Origin: Gadus chalcogrammus | Lineage: Eukaryota; Chordata; Actinopteri; Gadiformes; Gadidae | Length of the DNA stretch: 64,000 bases | Assembly (NCBI RefSeq): GCF_026213295.1 | Contig: NC_079423.1 | Span: forward strand, 20,774,539 to 20,838,538 | Direction of reading: 5' to 3' | Shown: one piece after another, positions 1 to 14,420 of the stretch | Layout: every line of letters starts with the position of its first letter | Position numbering within the stretch: the stretch's first letter is position 1 | Made by a program: the position numbers and the translations under genes | The notes under the pieces: generated by a model | The model's database searches: none | Seen by the model: the letters and a program-made list of their open reading frames with translations, nothing else | Told to the model about the DNA's origin: nothing

Positions 1-216
1 AAAGATAGATGCTCACAGGAATAAAGGAAGGAAACGGAGGGAGATAGGGACAGAGATGTGGAGAGAGAGATATAGGGCGAAGGGAAGGTAGAAAGAAAGA
101 GGGAAGGTAATAGATTATATTTTTCAGAGATATATTGTTTAAGATAGATAGTGATAGCGATAACGTCATAGCAATATCTGTGCATGTGTTTGCGTGTATT
201 TTTGTGTGTATAACAC

Positions 217-239
217 GTGTGTGTGTGTGTGTGTGTGTG

Positions 240-335
<96 letters not shown>
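217..335. repeat. (GT)n microsatellite
   Basis: About 59 GT units with one interruption (cc) at 241-242. Open frames through it only encode alternating Val/Cys and are not genes. Confidence 0.97.
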
Positions 336-336
<1 letters not shown>

Positions 337-1488
337 TTTTATTATTCACTGGTCTCCATAGTCCAAGACAGACATCTCTGTGGAATGCCTCCATACACAG
401 CAGCTCTCACATTCTCTCCCGATTCAATTCAGAAGAGCTTAATTGGCACCTCTGAATATAAACATTTGCCTTGTTGAAGCAGTTTAAAAATCAAACAACG
501 GAAAAATGTATTATGAAAAGGTAAACACAACTCTTTCTCTACCTCTCTGTCTCTCTCTCTGATGGAGGACCAAACCGCCCTCCTCATCTTCATTATCGGG
601 ATCTTCAACTAACACGCAAAGCCTGCTCATGCTATACACATCTACAATTACCCTTTCCCCTCTTCCTACTGCCACCAACCGCAGAGTAGGACACAGGGAC
701 ATTGCGTGTATTTTTGTCAGCAGAAATAAAGTGTGCATGTGTGCTGTAATAATGTAGATCTAATTGGATCTAATTTAGATCCAACTATCCCTCCTTACGC
801 CCTGTGTTGCTTATTTTTGTCTCTGTCTCGTTAGCTTTCTCCTCAGTTGTTTTTTCTTTAAGAATGATCAGGTCTTATTTTTTCTTGTATTACGAAAGTG
901 GTATCCATTTGTCCTCTCTTTGTCCCCCCCTTTGAAAAGCTTTTGATGTGTTGCAAGTGGCAGGCAAATTACGTGTTTCAATGCAGACTACGATCTTACT
1001 TATGTTCGTAAGGTACTAGCCTAGGTAGTTATTTCACAGTCCCCCATGTGTTCCCCACCCTATCTATTCCTTGTGTTCTGGTCAAGTAGCCTGGCTATTG
1101 CCAGACCAAGCTCAATCGTAGATTGCACGTGTGTCTGGGGAAGCTGCTGCCATTTTATTCAGCACAAGAGGATTGATCAATGGGCCTGGTTCGAATGAAT
1201 GTGTACGCTATTGGCTGCTTGCCGTCGCTTCCCTGTCGTCATTGTGTTAAACCAGCCAATAGCGCGCCAGGGGAAAAAGCCAGCTTGGTGATTGGCTCCC
1301 GCAAAAACGTATTGGAAGCAGAAAGAAATGTATTGCTCTTCTCCAGACCCTTCTGCAGGGAGAACTCAAATCGCCGGCAGAATGGGCGGGGCTACCCAGT
1401 CTACTGGTCAAGGGCACTGGCCTGCTAGCATGCATTGCTCTGAATCTGTGAGGAAACTTGGGCACCCAGAGGAAACACATGGAGAAAC
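336..1488. other. unassigned sequence, no gene seen
   Basis: Only short uninformative open frames and no recognisable transposon ends. A CT-rich stretch lies near 530-560. Confidence 0.5.
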
Positions 1489-1829
1489 TAGGTGCGTTTC
1501 CATCCCCCGGATTTTATGCGAACTTTGAAGTATCGAATCAGTAAACGGTGATGGAAACAACAAAATTCGCATAAAAATCCTCTAATTCGCAAAAAGGTTT
1601 ATCCGCTCGCTTGAGGTGGTTTTTGAGAAATGCGAAAGAGAGTAAATTCGCAAAATGGGTGATGGAAACACACTTTTCGAAACAGCTGTGACGTAGCGAA
1701 CTTTGAACACACACAGGACTGACAGTCTTTCCGATTTCCGCATAACGACCGGCCATAGCAACCCTGCCGACATCAACGTGTAACGTCATCACCCTATTAC
1801 GCTCCAACCACTTGATGGAAACGCACCTA
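1489..1829. mobile_element. MITE with 16-bp perfect terminal inverted repeats
   Basis: The left end reads TAGGTGCGTTTCCATC and the sequence ending at 1829 is its exact reverse complement. A second, slightly diverged copy of the right end (GATGGAAACGCAGCTA) sits at 1879-1894, so the right flank may hold an older copy of the same family. The body repeats motifs such as attcgcaaaa and gatggaaac. No clear target duplication beyond TA is visible. It is a non-autonomous DNA element, superfamily not assigned. Confidence 0.7.
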
Positions 1830-1894
1830 ATTCGAATTACTTTTTTGCAAACTTTCTAAAGATTTGCATCACCTTTTAGATGGAAACGCAGCTA

Positions 1895-3242
<1,348 letters not shown>

Positions 3243-3378
3243 GATGGGTGGGTGGGTGTTGGGTGGGTGAATCGGGCAGCACTAAGACAGATTGAACTGA
3301 AGTGGATTCCATGTGTGGTTGTCCATTATTAGGACGCAGGGAGACCAGGGAAAGCCCCAGCGTGTTTTTCTCCTCGCT

Positions 3379-4463
<1,085 letters not shown>

Positions 4464-5600
4464 TTGAGCTTGAGCTTGGTGGGTCCAATGGAAGTCCTTA
4501 ATATCACTTTTTAGTGTCCCTCTGCTGGTGGGTCTCGTAACACACCCCAGGACACAAAGACCGGGCTGCTTGGAGGTGAGGAGCATAGATTGTGTAACTC
4601 TTTTTAAATTTTCAACAAATCATTTTCATCTTTATTTTCCAATGTTAGAAAATTCACAATCAAATATTCCACTTAAGTATTTTCAACGTCCCCAAATTCA
4701 ACATGCCAAAGTCACCTGCAAAATTCAATGTATGAAATTCAGTGTTAACATCCAGGGACCCAAGGAAGAGCAATCAATCCTAGATGCTAGAACGCGGTCA
4801 AGATCGTCCCTCGCTGGTTCTTTCTTGCTACAAACGTTAATTCTAAACAGTACAACACAACACAGTAGCCTATAATAGGAAATGCTCAAAGGTAAACCGA
4901 CGTCATTAAACACTGACTGTAGCTTTTTATGGGGAGAGAAGCAACGGTGTTGGACCTTACTAAGTGCCCTATCCATTGTATCGGTCTGTAAAATGCTAAT
5001 CAAACAAAATAAAATGTGTTTATTAAGCATATTTAATATCAAGGTGGGGGGGGGGTCTTATCTTTTTTTTCTTTTTGTTATGATGCACACCGTTTTAGTT
5101 TTCTTGCTGCAGTATGAAATAAATGTAATGCCTGTATGTGAAATGTGTGTGTGATTGCAGTGACTTGGCAGGATTTACATGTAGCGTAAGGGTAAGGAGG
5201 TTAAGGAGCCCAATTTATTAGGGCACCAATTCGGGGCGATCCGAGGTCCCTATGCCTACGTTTGGTGTGATGCTGGGGCGATCTGAAGCCCGTTGCCCAC
5301 TGTGGAACGAGAGCAGAGAGCCGACAGTATTGGGCAACTGAAGCGGCAGCGGCTTGTAGTTCCAGTGGAAGCACGGCGTGCCTCGGGAAGAAGTGCCCGA
5401 CAGCAACCTGCTTTTAATTTGTCATCCTCATATCTGAATCATGTCACTCGGTGCGGAATAGTGTTGGCTCTGCGTGCTTGTTGTGCTCTGATTATGCCAC
5501 CACAGAGGCATATCAACCGTTTTGCTCCAGCCACTTAACGTGCGCCCGGTGTCACAAAACGAATACCCCCAATCCGATTGATCAATAACAATACAAACTA

Positions 5601-6162
5601 AAGGTTGGGTATGGAATTCTCTTTTTTGGCCATTTTTGCAAAATTACTTGAAATCCTTATCATAGCCCACTTATAGCCACTGAGTTAGAAGTACTGACAT
5701 GAAAATTAAACAAGTCATTCATCTGTGGAACGGGCAGGGCTAGAAAAACTCCAGCCAATGATTTCCAGAACCACAGAGTGGCATTGGACAGTAAGTACGT
5801 CAATCAAACGGTCATACACTCTCCCTCCCGCTCCCCCGCTCCCCGCGCGTGACCCCTTTGTGCACGTACTCAAAGCTCGTGACCCAGAGCAAGCTTCTGT
5901 TTGTTGTTATCCTGCGGTAGCTACTGGAGCTAGCTAACTAGCTAATCCACATTTGGACCTAGCACTAGAAGACAACCCTAAACTCCAACCTAGCTAGCCT
6001 GGCTCGCTCTTGCACATCTGTGTTCGCGCTCGTACATGATTGCGCGTCCATGTACTCGGAATGGGTGGAGTCAGAGTCAGCGTTGAAGGAGAGGGGGTAG
6101 GACCATTTGAGTTGTGTATTTTCAAAATCTGCTGGTGTTTCGCAAATCCCATACCCAACCTT
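5601..6162. mobile_element. TA-flanked MITE (family A, copy 1)
   Basis: Ends are AAGGTTGGGTATGG and its complement CATACCCAACCTT, with TA on both sides (5599-5600 and 6163-6164). That fits a Tc1/mariner-like or other TA-targeting non-autonomous element. A diverged copy lies in the opposite orientation at about 56494-57035. Both copies contain the same chance frame (5725-5937 +, 56722-56937 -), which starts MERAGLEKLQPMI; this reflects shared repeat ancestry, not a gene. Confidence 0.65.
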
Positions 6163-6256
6163 TAAGTTCTAAGCTCGTGCATGTTTCAGCATGTGAACGA
6201 TTTCATGCCTGAGTGTCTACGCTTCAAACTCGTGCATGTTGCAGAAATTGTGCAAC

Positions 6257-6270
6257 AGCGCCCCCTGGGG
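6257..6270 (-). promoter_or_regulatory. CTCF-like motif
   Basis: The minus strand reads CCCCAGGGGGCGCT, close to the vertebrate CTCF core (CCASYAGRKGGCRC-like). It lies in the right part of the foldback element. Such motifs occur by chance and inside transposons, so binding is only a possibility. Confidence 0.25.
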
Positions 6271-6506
6271 TCACACTTTTCAGTGGGTCGCAGAATTAAG
6301 TGTAACACCGGCTAGCTCTCCTTGCTTGACCGCGATCAAGCATCTAGGATCAATTGCTCTTCCTTGGGTCCCCCGATGTTAACGCTGAATATCAATGGGG
6401 GACGTTGAAAATATGTAAGTTTAAGTTTTTAACATTGAATATTTGATTTTGACATTTTTAACATTGAAAAATAAAGCTGAAAATGATTTATTGACAATTT
6501 TAAGAG

Positions 6507-7808
6507 TTAATTCGGAGGCAAAATATCCAGATACGTTATTTCAATGCATAAATATTCAGTGCTTATAATTCAATGGCTTTTTATTTTCAAAATCCGATGG
6601 CACAGATTTACTTCCATACTCATGTCATTTACTGTTCTGTTTCGTTCTGCTCCCATTCCTCTGCTCTGCTCTGGTCTCATCCAGGCTGTGCTGGTATACT
6701 CCCATTGAGTCTATACTAGCTACTCTGAGGGTCGCCGTGTGTGTGTGTGTGTGTGTGACGTGTGTGTGTGCGTTCATGTTTAATTGTGTGATTGTGTGTA
6801 TGTGTGGGTGAAAGTTTTTTTTATATCAATGTAATCCTGTCTGGTCGCTTCTCTCCCTATACCTGGATAAGTAGCTGCTCGATTGAGAAGGAACTGTGTG
6901 CCACTCTTTGTGGCAGTGTGTGCACGGGTGCATGTATTTGTGTATTTGCAAATGTGTTTACGGAACCGCAAGCACGCGATTCCATGATTAGGTGGTATAA
7001 ATTATTTATGGTTGTATCCCTCATTAAGCCCTATTCGTATACCGCCTGCCTCACGGCTCACACTCCTGCTTTTACCCAACCCATTTCTCCTCCTGTTGTG
7101 CTTCTTCCTGTCCCTGCTCCTACCCACCCAATTTTTCCTAAGCCCACCCCCCTCCGCCCTACTCATAAGCCCCACCCTCGGCCCACCTCTCTCCCCCCAT
7201 TCTCACTACCCCATCCCCCTCCCTCCGTATTCAATAGCCCCACAACCTCCATCCATACTTACTAGACCCACCCCCCTCCCTCTATACTCATCCCCCTATA
7301 CCCCAATACTCGATCACCCCACCCCCTTCCCTCGAGATGCGATGGGTCCATCACAGGGGGGTTTGGGTGCGTGTGCCGGTGGTGGTCCAGGTTCTGCGAG
7401 AGGGGATCTTCATCGAGTGGAGCTGCGTATTTTTAAACAGGCCTGTTGCTCAATGATGAGGATGCTGATGATGAGGATGATGATGCCGTCCCCCCGGGAC
7501 ACCACAGGCCCACCTATCTTCAGTGCTGGCCGCACCGCCTCCTGCTGTGACGCAGCCTCTAGCCAGATAATTGGTTGCTGGACAGAGAGGCTCAGAATCT
7601 CAATGTTCAAAGGACAGCCTTAGCTTTTTTGTCTGCCATCGCCTCTAAATTATAGTTTTTTCTTTCATGTCATAATTGTTTTCTTAGTAAATCTAAAAAA
7701 AATGTTATCGTTTTTTAGATAGATAAAAGAAAGATACAAAATATTTGTTGTATATTTTGTGTACAAATACAAAATATTTGTTGTATATTTTGTGTACGTG
7801 TGTATATT
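6507..7808. other. unassigned sequence, no gene seen
   Basis: Holds a short GT tract (6738-6757) and a long C-rich pyrimidine stretch (about 7050-7330) with loosely repeated ccccaccccc and ctcccc motifs. No exon or transposon end is recognised. Confidence 0.45.
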
Positions 7809-7821
7809 TGTGTGTGTGTGT

Positions 7822-7878
<57 letters not shown>

Positions 7879-7913
7879 TTGTATGTGTGTGTGTGTGGTT
7901 GTATGTGTGTTTT

Positions 7914-7957
<44 letters not shown>
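7809..7957. repeat. interrupted (GT)n microsatellite
   Basis: GT tracts separated by gtggttgtat and ttttgtgtg interruptions. Just upstream (7736-7798) the segment acaaaatatttgttgtat is directly duplicated. Confidence 0.93.
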
Positions 7958-7958
<1 letters not shown>

Positions 7959-8666
7959 CGTGTGTGGGCGTGTGACGTGCTTTATGTTGCTTGTTATCAT
8001 TCCGCATACGTGTACACACACACAAAGTAGGGCTACAGGTCCAGTGGGAATCTTGTACCAACATAAGAAAGTATGAGAAACTTAAAGTAATAATGCTGAG
8101 GTCTTTGCCATATCTTTTCATCAGCAGCGTGTGTACTCAACCATCACGACATTTGGTCCCCACCTACACCACCTACACCAAACAATGAACTTTCAAAGGA
8201 TATATTGGCTATTGTTCATGTGGACACAGTATAACTTCCAAATTACTTATCTTGGTTTTTGCATACTTTTGGAATGTGTGTGTGTGGCATGCACACATTG
8301 TTGCACATCTTCCCTTTTCTTCAAGTGTTGTATTATTACATTTCAGATACTGGATGTAGCCTGTTGGGAACTAGCTGGATAGAATGAAGCCGATGATTTA
8401 GTGGAGCATTCGTGTGAGACATTGTCTGACTGACAGGGCCCCTGGCTTCCCAGACGTAGAGCAAGGGGGCAGAGAGTTAAATTGACAGACAGACCAATGG
8501 AGAAAGAAGGAGGGACAGACAGGTGCGTGTTGGGGCGGGGGAAGACAGCACGGGCTGATTAGTAAAGCAGTTCTGATCACCACCGTTGACATTAAAGCTT
8601 CCCATTCCCCCCTCTGCATGAGAGAATACAGCCTCACACATACGCAAGTGTACGCAGGAACCAGAC
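7958..8666. other. unassigned sequence, no gene seen
   Basis: No gene, RNA or element ends recognised. Confidence 0.45.
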
Positions 8667-8674
8667 ATCCTAAC

Positions 8675-9266
8675 TAGGGCTGGGATAAACGATTATTTTT
8701 TAAACGATTAATCTAGCGATTATTTTTTCGATGCATCGATTAATCGAACGATTCATTTTTTCAGTCCGATTCGATTCGATTATCGATTATCTCCCCATTA
8801 ATTGACTAATAGCAATTTATACATGTTGATTTACATATCTGAATGAAAAAAATATGAATTCCTTAACATTTCAATACATGTTTATTGCCTTTCAATTCCA
8901 AAATAAAAGTGCAAAGTAATGCATTCTTAGAATTCTACGGTGCTTGGTCATCTACAGCTGCTACCGGGTGGCGCCTCTTCAGGTGCTGGTGAATTGCCGT
9001 GGTGCTAGAATGGAAAGTCATCTCCATTTTGCAAAGACGACATATCACGGAATCGTTTCCTTTTACATTGAAGAATTCCCATACTTTAGAGGAACGAGTG
9101 CGTGGCGCCTTGCACTTATGAAAGTCTGAGGAGCCACTCGCGTTGCTACTACGCTCCGGCGCCGCCCATCTTTGTTTTGGGTTTTTCGAATCGACGGGCA
9201 TTTTTCGCGTCAACGTTATTTATGCGTCAACGTCATCGATTACGTCGACGCGTCGTCCCAGCCCTA
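8675..9266 (-). mobile_element. hAT element with BED zinc-finger remnant (family ZB, copy 1)
   Basis: Begins TAGGGCTGGGA and ends TCCCAGCCCTA. It is flanked by a perfect 8-bp target duplication, atcctaac (8667-8674 and 9267-9274), diagnostic of hAT insertion. The 592-bp body has a cgattaatcg-rich left end and keeps only the start of a transposase gene on the minus strand. A second copy of 595 bp is at 60901-61495, about 95% alike by eye. Confidence 0.92.
8935..9213 (-). pseudogene. hAT transposase N-terminal BED finger fragment
   Basis: The 92-codon frame contains [20 protein letters not shown] followed by HQHLKRRHP. This is the aromatic-containing N-terminal part, a CxxC pair and an HxxxxxH-type pair of a BED zinc finger, the DNA-binding domain that starts many hAT (ZBED-like) transposases. 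The catalytic domain is absent: the frame stops about 18 residues after the finger. It could not mobilise anything by itself, but a short BED-only peptide is conceivable. Confidence 0.8.
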
Positions 9267-9533
9267 ATCCTAACAGTACAAAGGCTCATAGTGCACGCAA
9301 ACACACACACAAACCCACACAAACATTGATAGGGGAGGTGCAGACAACGAAAACAGCTACTTTCCCTTAAGACATGAAAACTAACAAAATTGAAAGACAA
9401 GGCAGAGCTTTGATATTCAGCGGCCCATCTGTATAGGTTAGATAGAGTATGCCCGTCAAGATATGTGCATGGGTGTGTGTCTGTGTTTGAATGTATGTGT
9501 ATGGTCAGTGGGTGGGTTTGTATATATGGTCAG

Positions 9534-10916
9534 TAGGGGTGGGAATCTCTTGGCACCTCACGATTCGATTCCGATTATGAGGTCAACGATTCGATTCTGA
9601 AGCGATTATCAATGCATCTAGATGCAACAATTTTTTTTATGTACATTTCCATGCGTGATTTTCAAAAATATATATATACATCTGGGTTTGCTACTCAGAG
9701 TTTGCTAATCACTTCCTACTTTTGTGATGATCATTAAAGACATCAACAGATGAATTAACTTATCTAATATTTTATAAGAGAGAAAGCTTTTGTCACAAAT
9801 ATGACTTTCTATGATCAATGCAGCTTGCATTACAACACATTTAGGGCCCGACCGATTCATCGGCCTGCCGATTTAATCGGCCGATTATAGCCTTTTTGAA
9901 AATAATCGGCATCGGCCAAAAAGACGCCGATTACAACCGATTTTTTTTATTATTATTATTTTTTTTTAAATGTTATTGCGCTTAGTATCCTGCAGATTGC
10001 GCTCCTACTCGCCTTGCTAACTAACAACTTTAGCTGGAGTAAAAAAGAGGAGATTGAATTTTACCGTACAACATGAAAGCACGCTCGCTCAGGCAGCTGC
10101 GCGCTCACCTCACCAATGTACACAAGACGCGTTGTTTGAGCATGTTGTGCCTGTTTTTCTTTAGGTCCCAGGCCATGTTAATTTGTTATACTGTAGACTC
10201 TAACGGTGAGACCATACTGCTCAGCACGCACGTGTTAGTCACTGCTCACGAGCGCAGCACATTGGGAGTTAGTTATTTATTTTACATTTTACATTACACT
10301 CATTTTTGACTGTAAATGTATTCTAAAACACTCAAAGGTTCTGCATTCAATTCACATATTCGTCAAAAGTGTTCAAAGTATATTTAAGGTATCAAAAACT
10401 ATGTTTTATATGCTTTTTTTTTTTTTTTTTTTTTTTTTTTAATCGGCCTATTAAATCGTAATCGTAATTTTTTTCTGAAAATAATCGGCATCGGCATCGG
10501 CACTCAAATATCAATATCGGTCGGGCCCTAAACACAATATGGAAGCATGCAAAAAATAGGTTTCAGTTTTATTTTCTTTCAAATCTTTCTTTTCTATGTC
10601 ATTAAAGAAAAAGCTGCTCTTGAATTAGAAGGAGTTCTGGTGTCTGGCTGTGAGTTTGCATGCATGTTATGCGTAGGCTGAATCGCAATCGTGTCAAGAC
10701 AACTCAGATTGGCCAATACACACTGAAGATAAATTCAATAATTTTAAAATTACAAAAATTATCCCTCTCTGGCGAACAGAATGTTGCAGCAGGCAATAAA
10801 TAATAATAAAAAAAAATAAAAATAATAATAATAATTAATTAATTCCGATTATTAAATTATCTGCATCGAGACAGAATCGTTCTAGCGAGAATCGCGATGC
10901 ATCGAAGAATCGATTA
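9534..10916. mobile_element. hAT-type element, host of a nested hAT
   Basis: An exact 8-bp duplication, atggtcag, flanks it (9526-9533 and 10917-10924). The left end is taggggtgggaatctc and the right end is gaagaatcgatta. Both subterminal regions are rich in cgattcgatt/atcgatgc motifs, but the two outer ends are not simple reverse complements beyond TA. No transposase is present. The interior is interrupted by another hAT at 9842-10530. Confidence 0.75.
9842..10530. mobile_element. nested hAT element
   Basis: Ends are TAGGGCCCGACCGA and TCGGTCGGGCCCTA, a 14-bp TIR. The 8-bp target duplication is aacacatt/aacacaat (9834-9841, 10531-10538), with one mismatch. The 689-bp non-coding body contains an A/T-rich run near 10419-10441 and repeated aatcggcatcggc motifs. 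It inserted after the surrounding element. Confidence 0.88.
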
Positions 10917-10947
10917 ATGGTCAGACAGTGTGTATTTGTGTGCACAT

Positions 10948-11800
10948 TAGGGATGTGTCGGTCGCGACTGATTCGTTACAACGAACAAATCCCGAACGTG
11001 AACGACAAGAACTGGTTCCCCAAAACAAGAAGAACTGGTTCTTTGATTCTTTTTTTTTAACATCAACCAAACATATGGTCACGTAAATAAAATATACAAA
11101 CGAACAGATCTCCGTCTCCCCGCGACTTATATTGATTGAGTCTACAACTTCCTCAAAGATTCAGCCAATGAGAGGTAGCAATGGTGTTGGAATGGCACCT
11201 GGGTAAACCAATGACAAGGCGGTACCGTCGAATATACGCGCTTTCTCTCTCTGACGTATCTTGGGTCATACCATTCGACTCATATATCCCCCTACATTTT
11301 TTCGAAAATAGACTTGACCTCCATCTGTTTATTGGATAAACGCATTTCCCAATCCCAGGAGTCTTTGCTCCATTCTACGTCAATTTAAGAACAAACAAAG
11401 AAATTAAACTGCAGTTCGTATTTTTTATTTATGACCATGCAAGTTCTGTAATGCCTGAACAATGAAGAATTAAATGTAAAGTAAAATAAAATTATAAATG
11501 TAAAACCATGAATGAAATATAGAGAGTAAGCAAGTGGTATAAATATTGGTGGGACGTTCGACATACTATATAGCAGGCATCTCCAAACGGCGGACTGCGG
11601 TCTTGACAGTCCTATCCGGACCCACAACCAATCAAAAAAATATATATATATAATTTTTTTTATTTTTTTTTTTTATTTTTTTTAAGATGTAATCTGACGT
11701 AACGAACGAATCAAAACGAACGAATCAAATAAACGAATCGTTATAGTGAACTGAACTGAAAGAACTAGTTCCCGGAAAATAATCATTTTGCCCATCCCTA
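10948..11800. mobile_element. hAT element, 853 bp
   Basis: Perfect 8-bp duplication gtgcacat (10940-10947 and 11801-11808). The left end is tagggatgtgtcgg and the right end is gcccatccctA. Both subterminal regions hold gaacgaa/aactggttc motifs in inverse orientation. No transposase frame; (AT)-rich runs near 11640-11690. Confidence 0.88.
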
Positions 11801-11808
11801 GTGCACAT

Positions 11809-13466
11809 GCATGCCTGTGTTCATATGCAGTATTGACATGCTTGCGTGTTTTGTTTTACGAGGGGAGTCGTTACTTGTGGACGATTTGGGAGGGATAGCT
11901 AACTGTTTTTGTACGTGAGTGTGTGTGTCTTTGTGTGTGCACACGCATTGGTGTGTGTTTACTGTTTGTGTTGTGAGGCCTGTGCCTGCTGTGCCTTCCT
12001 CCTGGCAGTCATGACGGCAGGCAGGGAGCCATTTCCAGAATAGCGCTCTTGTCCCTGTGCTTGTTGTTTGTGTGTTAGCCTCCTGATGGGATGTTGTCAT
12101 GCCGGACACAGGCTTTGAACCTTCACGCTTCTGCACACGGCTGCATCCCGCTCTTAGCCGCCTAGGATGCTATGATACAGGAGAGGTTCGAGGTAGATCT
12201 TTTGAGTACATTTGCTTGTGTTTCGTTGCCTCCTTGAGGGAAATTACTTTCATTGTTATTATTTGTTTTGTCTTCGAATGTCTGTAAACTAAGGCTTGGC
12301 AATAATTAATATTAGCGTTAATCATCTTTTAGGTATTGCAAAGCCATGAATATAATGTATATAACCCAACAAACATATAACACAAATCTCAGGTTTGATT
12401 TGAAGTAATAGTAGTTTTAGGCTTGCACCATATCTTGTATTACCATAGAAAACCTCAGTTGGCCACAATATTTAGAATGAATAAGCATTTCGGGGTACAT
12501 ATCAATGCCTTTCCATAGTCGTCCTATCCAACTGATATCCAATATTGACCTTTTTGTGTCTTCAAAAACAGGTTGAGTCATTATATACCCTTATCATACA
12601 GATGTTTATTGAAGATATACAGGTATTGTTAACAGGAAAGCCACATGGGCTGGAGTAGGCTACGTGCAGAAAGGAGTAGTTGGTCAAAGTCCTCTAAGGA
12701 ACTAATCTTTACCCCATTCGCTCGTCTTATCTCCTCTTCTAGCGATCAGCCTGTCATTCTCTCTGCGTGTCGTCTCCAGCGTGCTCTCTTTCCCCCCTGA
12801 TCCTCTGTCCTCCCTCTCTTCAGTGTTGTTACCTCTCACCGGTGGCTCTCTCCCCACTTACTGCTTGGTCTTCCGGTGGGGCACATAGGCGTGTGGACAT
12901 TATCCCCATGGACTCCTAAACAGCTGGTAGGTTAAGTGTTGAAGTGGACTACTCTATGCTCGGGCTTCGTCTAGCGCTGCCTTGCTGCTGCTGAAACACA
13001 TTCGTTTTGGGTTGTTGATTGTGTTGATTGTAAGTGTTGATTGTAAGTTATTTGAAAGCTGGATGCCAAGTTTTTAGATTTTGTGCCGTTTGACTGTTTC
13101 AACAATTGCGCTCAAACAACCGATGTACTTTATTTCACCTCTGGAAGGAATGGCTTTTTCCTTGATCGGCTCGCTTGCTGGCTTTGATGACTCTATGTCC
13201 CAGTCTGTCGTCGTAAAAGCACTTTATTATTAACGGAGGCCATAGATGCCTGGATGTGTGACCTTTAGCCTGTGCGGGGCTGTTATGCTGGTTATTCATC
13301 AACAAATGCAACATGAGGTCTCATGGCTTCCGGTTCCGGTGGTATGGAGTAAGCACGGAACGCTGTGCCCCTTGACAAACAATTTAGGATGAATTAGATA
13401 TTCTAATCTGCAGAATCATTTGAGCCAAACCTCTGTTAAATGCATTTAATGTGCTGTAGTCGCTAA
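11809..13466. other. unassigned; probably includes the 5' UTR of the L1 element
   Basis: No gene is supported here. The part just before 13467 probably belongs to the LINE 5' region, but I could not find its 5' boundary or a target duplication matching the sequence after its poly(A) tail. Confidence 0.35.
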
Positions 13467-14420
13467 ATGTCACAGAAGAAAACTAAAGGAAAGATTGTTC
13501 ACATCACGAGTAGTGCAACCAGAACTCTGAGAAATCGCACCATCGAAATGGCAGCTCAATTAAATCAATCGGAGCTCGCGAATCTTATCCGCACTATTAT
13601 TCGAGAAGAAAATCAAGCTGAACGCCTTGTGTTCCGATCCGCAGTACGAGAGGAGATGAGTATTGCAATAGAGAAGGTGCAGTCCCAATTGAACGCCATG
13701 GATGTAACCATCACTCAATGCAAAGAAAAGTCTGCCGAAGTAGACGAGGCCCTGTTTAATATGAACAGTCGAATTACTGACCTCGAGGAATCTACCACTG
13801 GACTACAAGTAGAAAACACTAAACTGAAGGATAAAATTGAGCGCTTGGAGATGCACAGCAGGAAATTTAACATGCGTGTATTTGGGCTAGACAACGGCAT
13901 TGAAAAGGGAAATCCCACTGCATTGATGACTTCCTTTTTTAAGGAAATGTTCCGATCGGATGAACTTCCTGGGGATCCTACAGTAGAGAACGCGCACCGA
14001 GTAGGCCCAGACAAGAACACACCTCGAGCCATGATGGTCAGAATGCAGCGTCTCCAAGTGAAACAAGCCATTATAAATCTTTCCAAACAGAAGGGATCCA
14101 TGAACTTTCGTGGGATGAGGGTGTGGATTTATCCGGATTTAACATCAGAGGAAACTCGGAGAAGAGCCATGTTCAACGACGTGAGAAAGAAACTCCGTGA
14201 AGCGAAGGTACGTCATGGTATCAGACACCCGCGGACACTCCTGATCACCTTCAAAGGAGAGACCAAGTCGTTCTCTAGCTCCAAAGATGCCGAGACCCAC
14301 TACAGCAAGGTCATTAAACCTACCCTGCACAGTGACAGTGATGTTAACGGACGGTTATATCTCTCCACCCCACAAGAAGCTACGGTAGACTTTTGGTCTA
14401 TTGAAAAAGACGTTGAATAA
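13467..14420 (+). CDS. LINE-1 ORF1 protein (RNA-binding chaperone), intact frame
   Basis: 317 codons. Family role: ORF1p trimerises and coats LINE RNA in a cytoplasmic particle needed for target-primed reverse transcription. What is seen: a basic N-terminus (KKTKGK), a long heptad-like region at about residues 60-130 ending EMHSRKFNMRVFGL (coiled coil into RRM), the conserved AHRVGP motif near residue 180, and a basic C-terminal domain with RRRAMFNDVRKKLREAKV and RTLLITF. The length is normal for the family. I chose the first ATG of the frame. It is the only uninterrupted LINE ORF in the element. Confidence 0.88.
   Translation: MSQKKTKGKIVHITSSATRTLRNRTIEMAAQLNQSELANLIRTIIREENQAERLVFRSAVREEMSIAIEKVQSQLNAMDVTITQCKEKSAEVDEALFNMNSRITDLEESTTGLQVENTKLKDKIERLEMHSRKFNMRVFGLDNGIEKGNPTALMTSFFKEMFRSDELPGDPTVENAHRVGPDKNTPRAMMVRMQRLQVKQAIINLSKQKGSMNFRGMRVWIYPDLTSEETRRRAMFNDVRKKLREAKVRHGIRHPRTLLITFKGETKSFSSSKDAETHYSKVIKPTLHSDSDVNGRLYLSTPQEATVDFWSIEKDVE

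Larger units (their letters stand above)
4602..6506. mobile_element. DNA element with ~200-bp inverted arms (foldback)
   Basis: The left arm (about 4602-4815) and right arm (about 6318-6506) are imperfect inverted copies. Both carry gacccaaggaagagcaat-like sequence, cctagatgct, and a cattttcatc/gctttattt tract. The arms look about 80% alike by eye. The 1.5 kb interior holds no transposase and includes a separate nested MITE (5601-6162). Exact termini and target duplication are not resolved. Confidence 0.6.
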
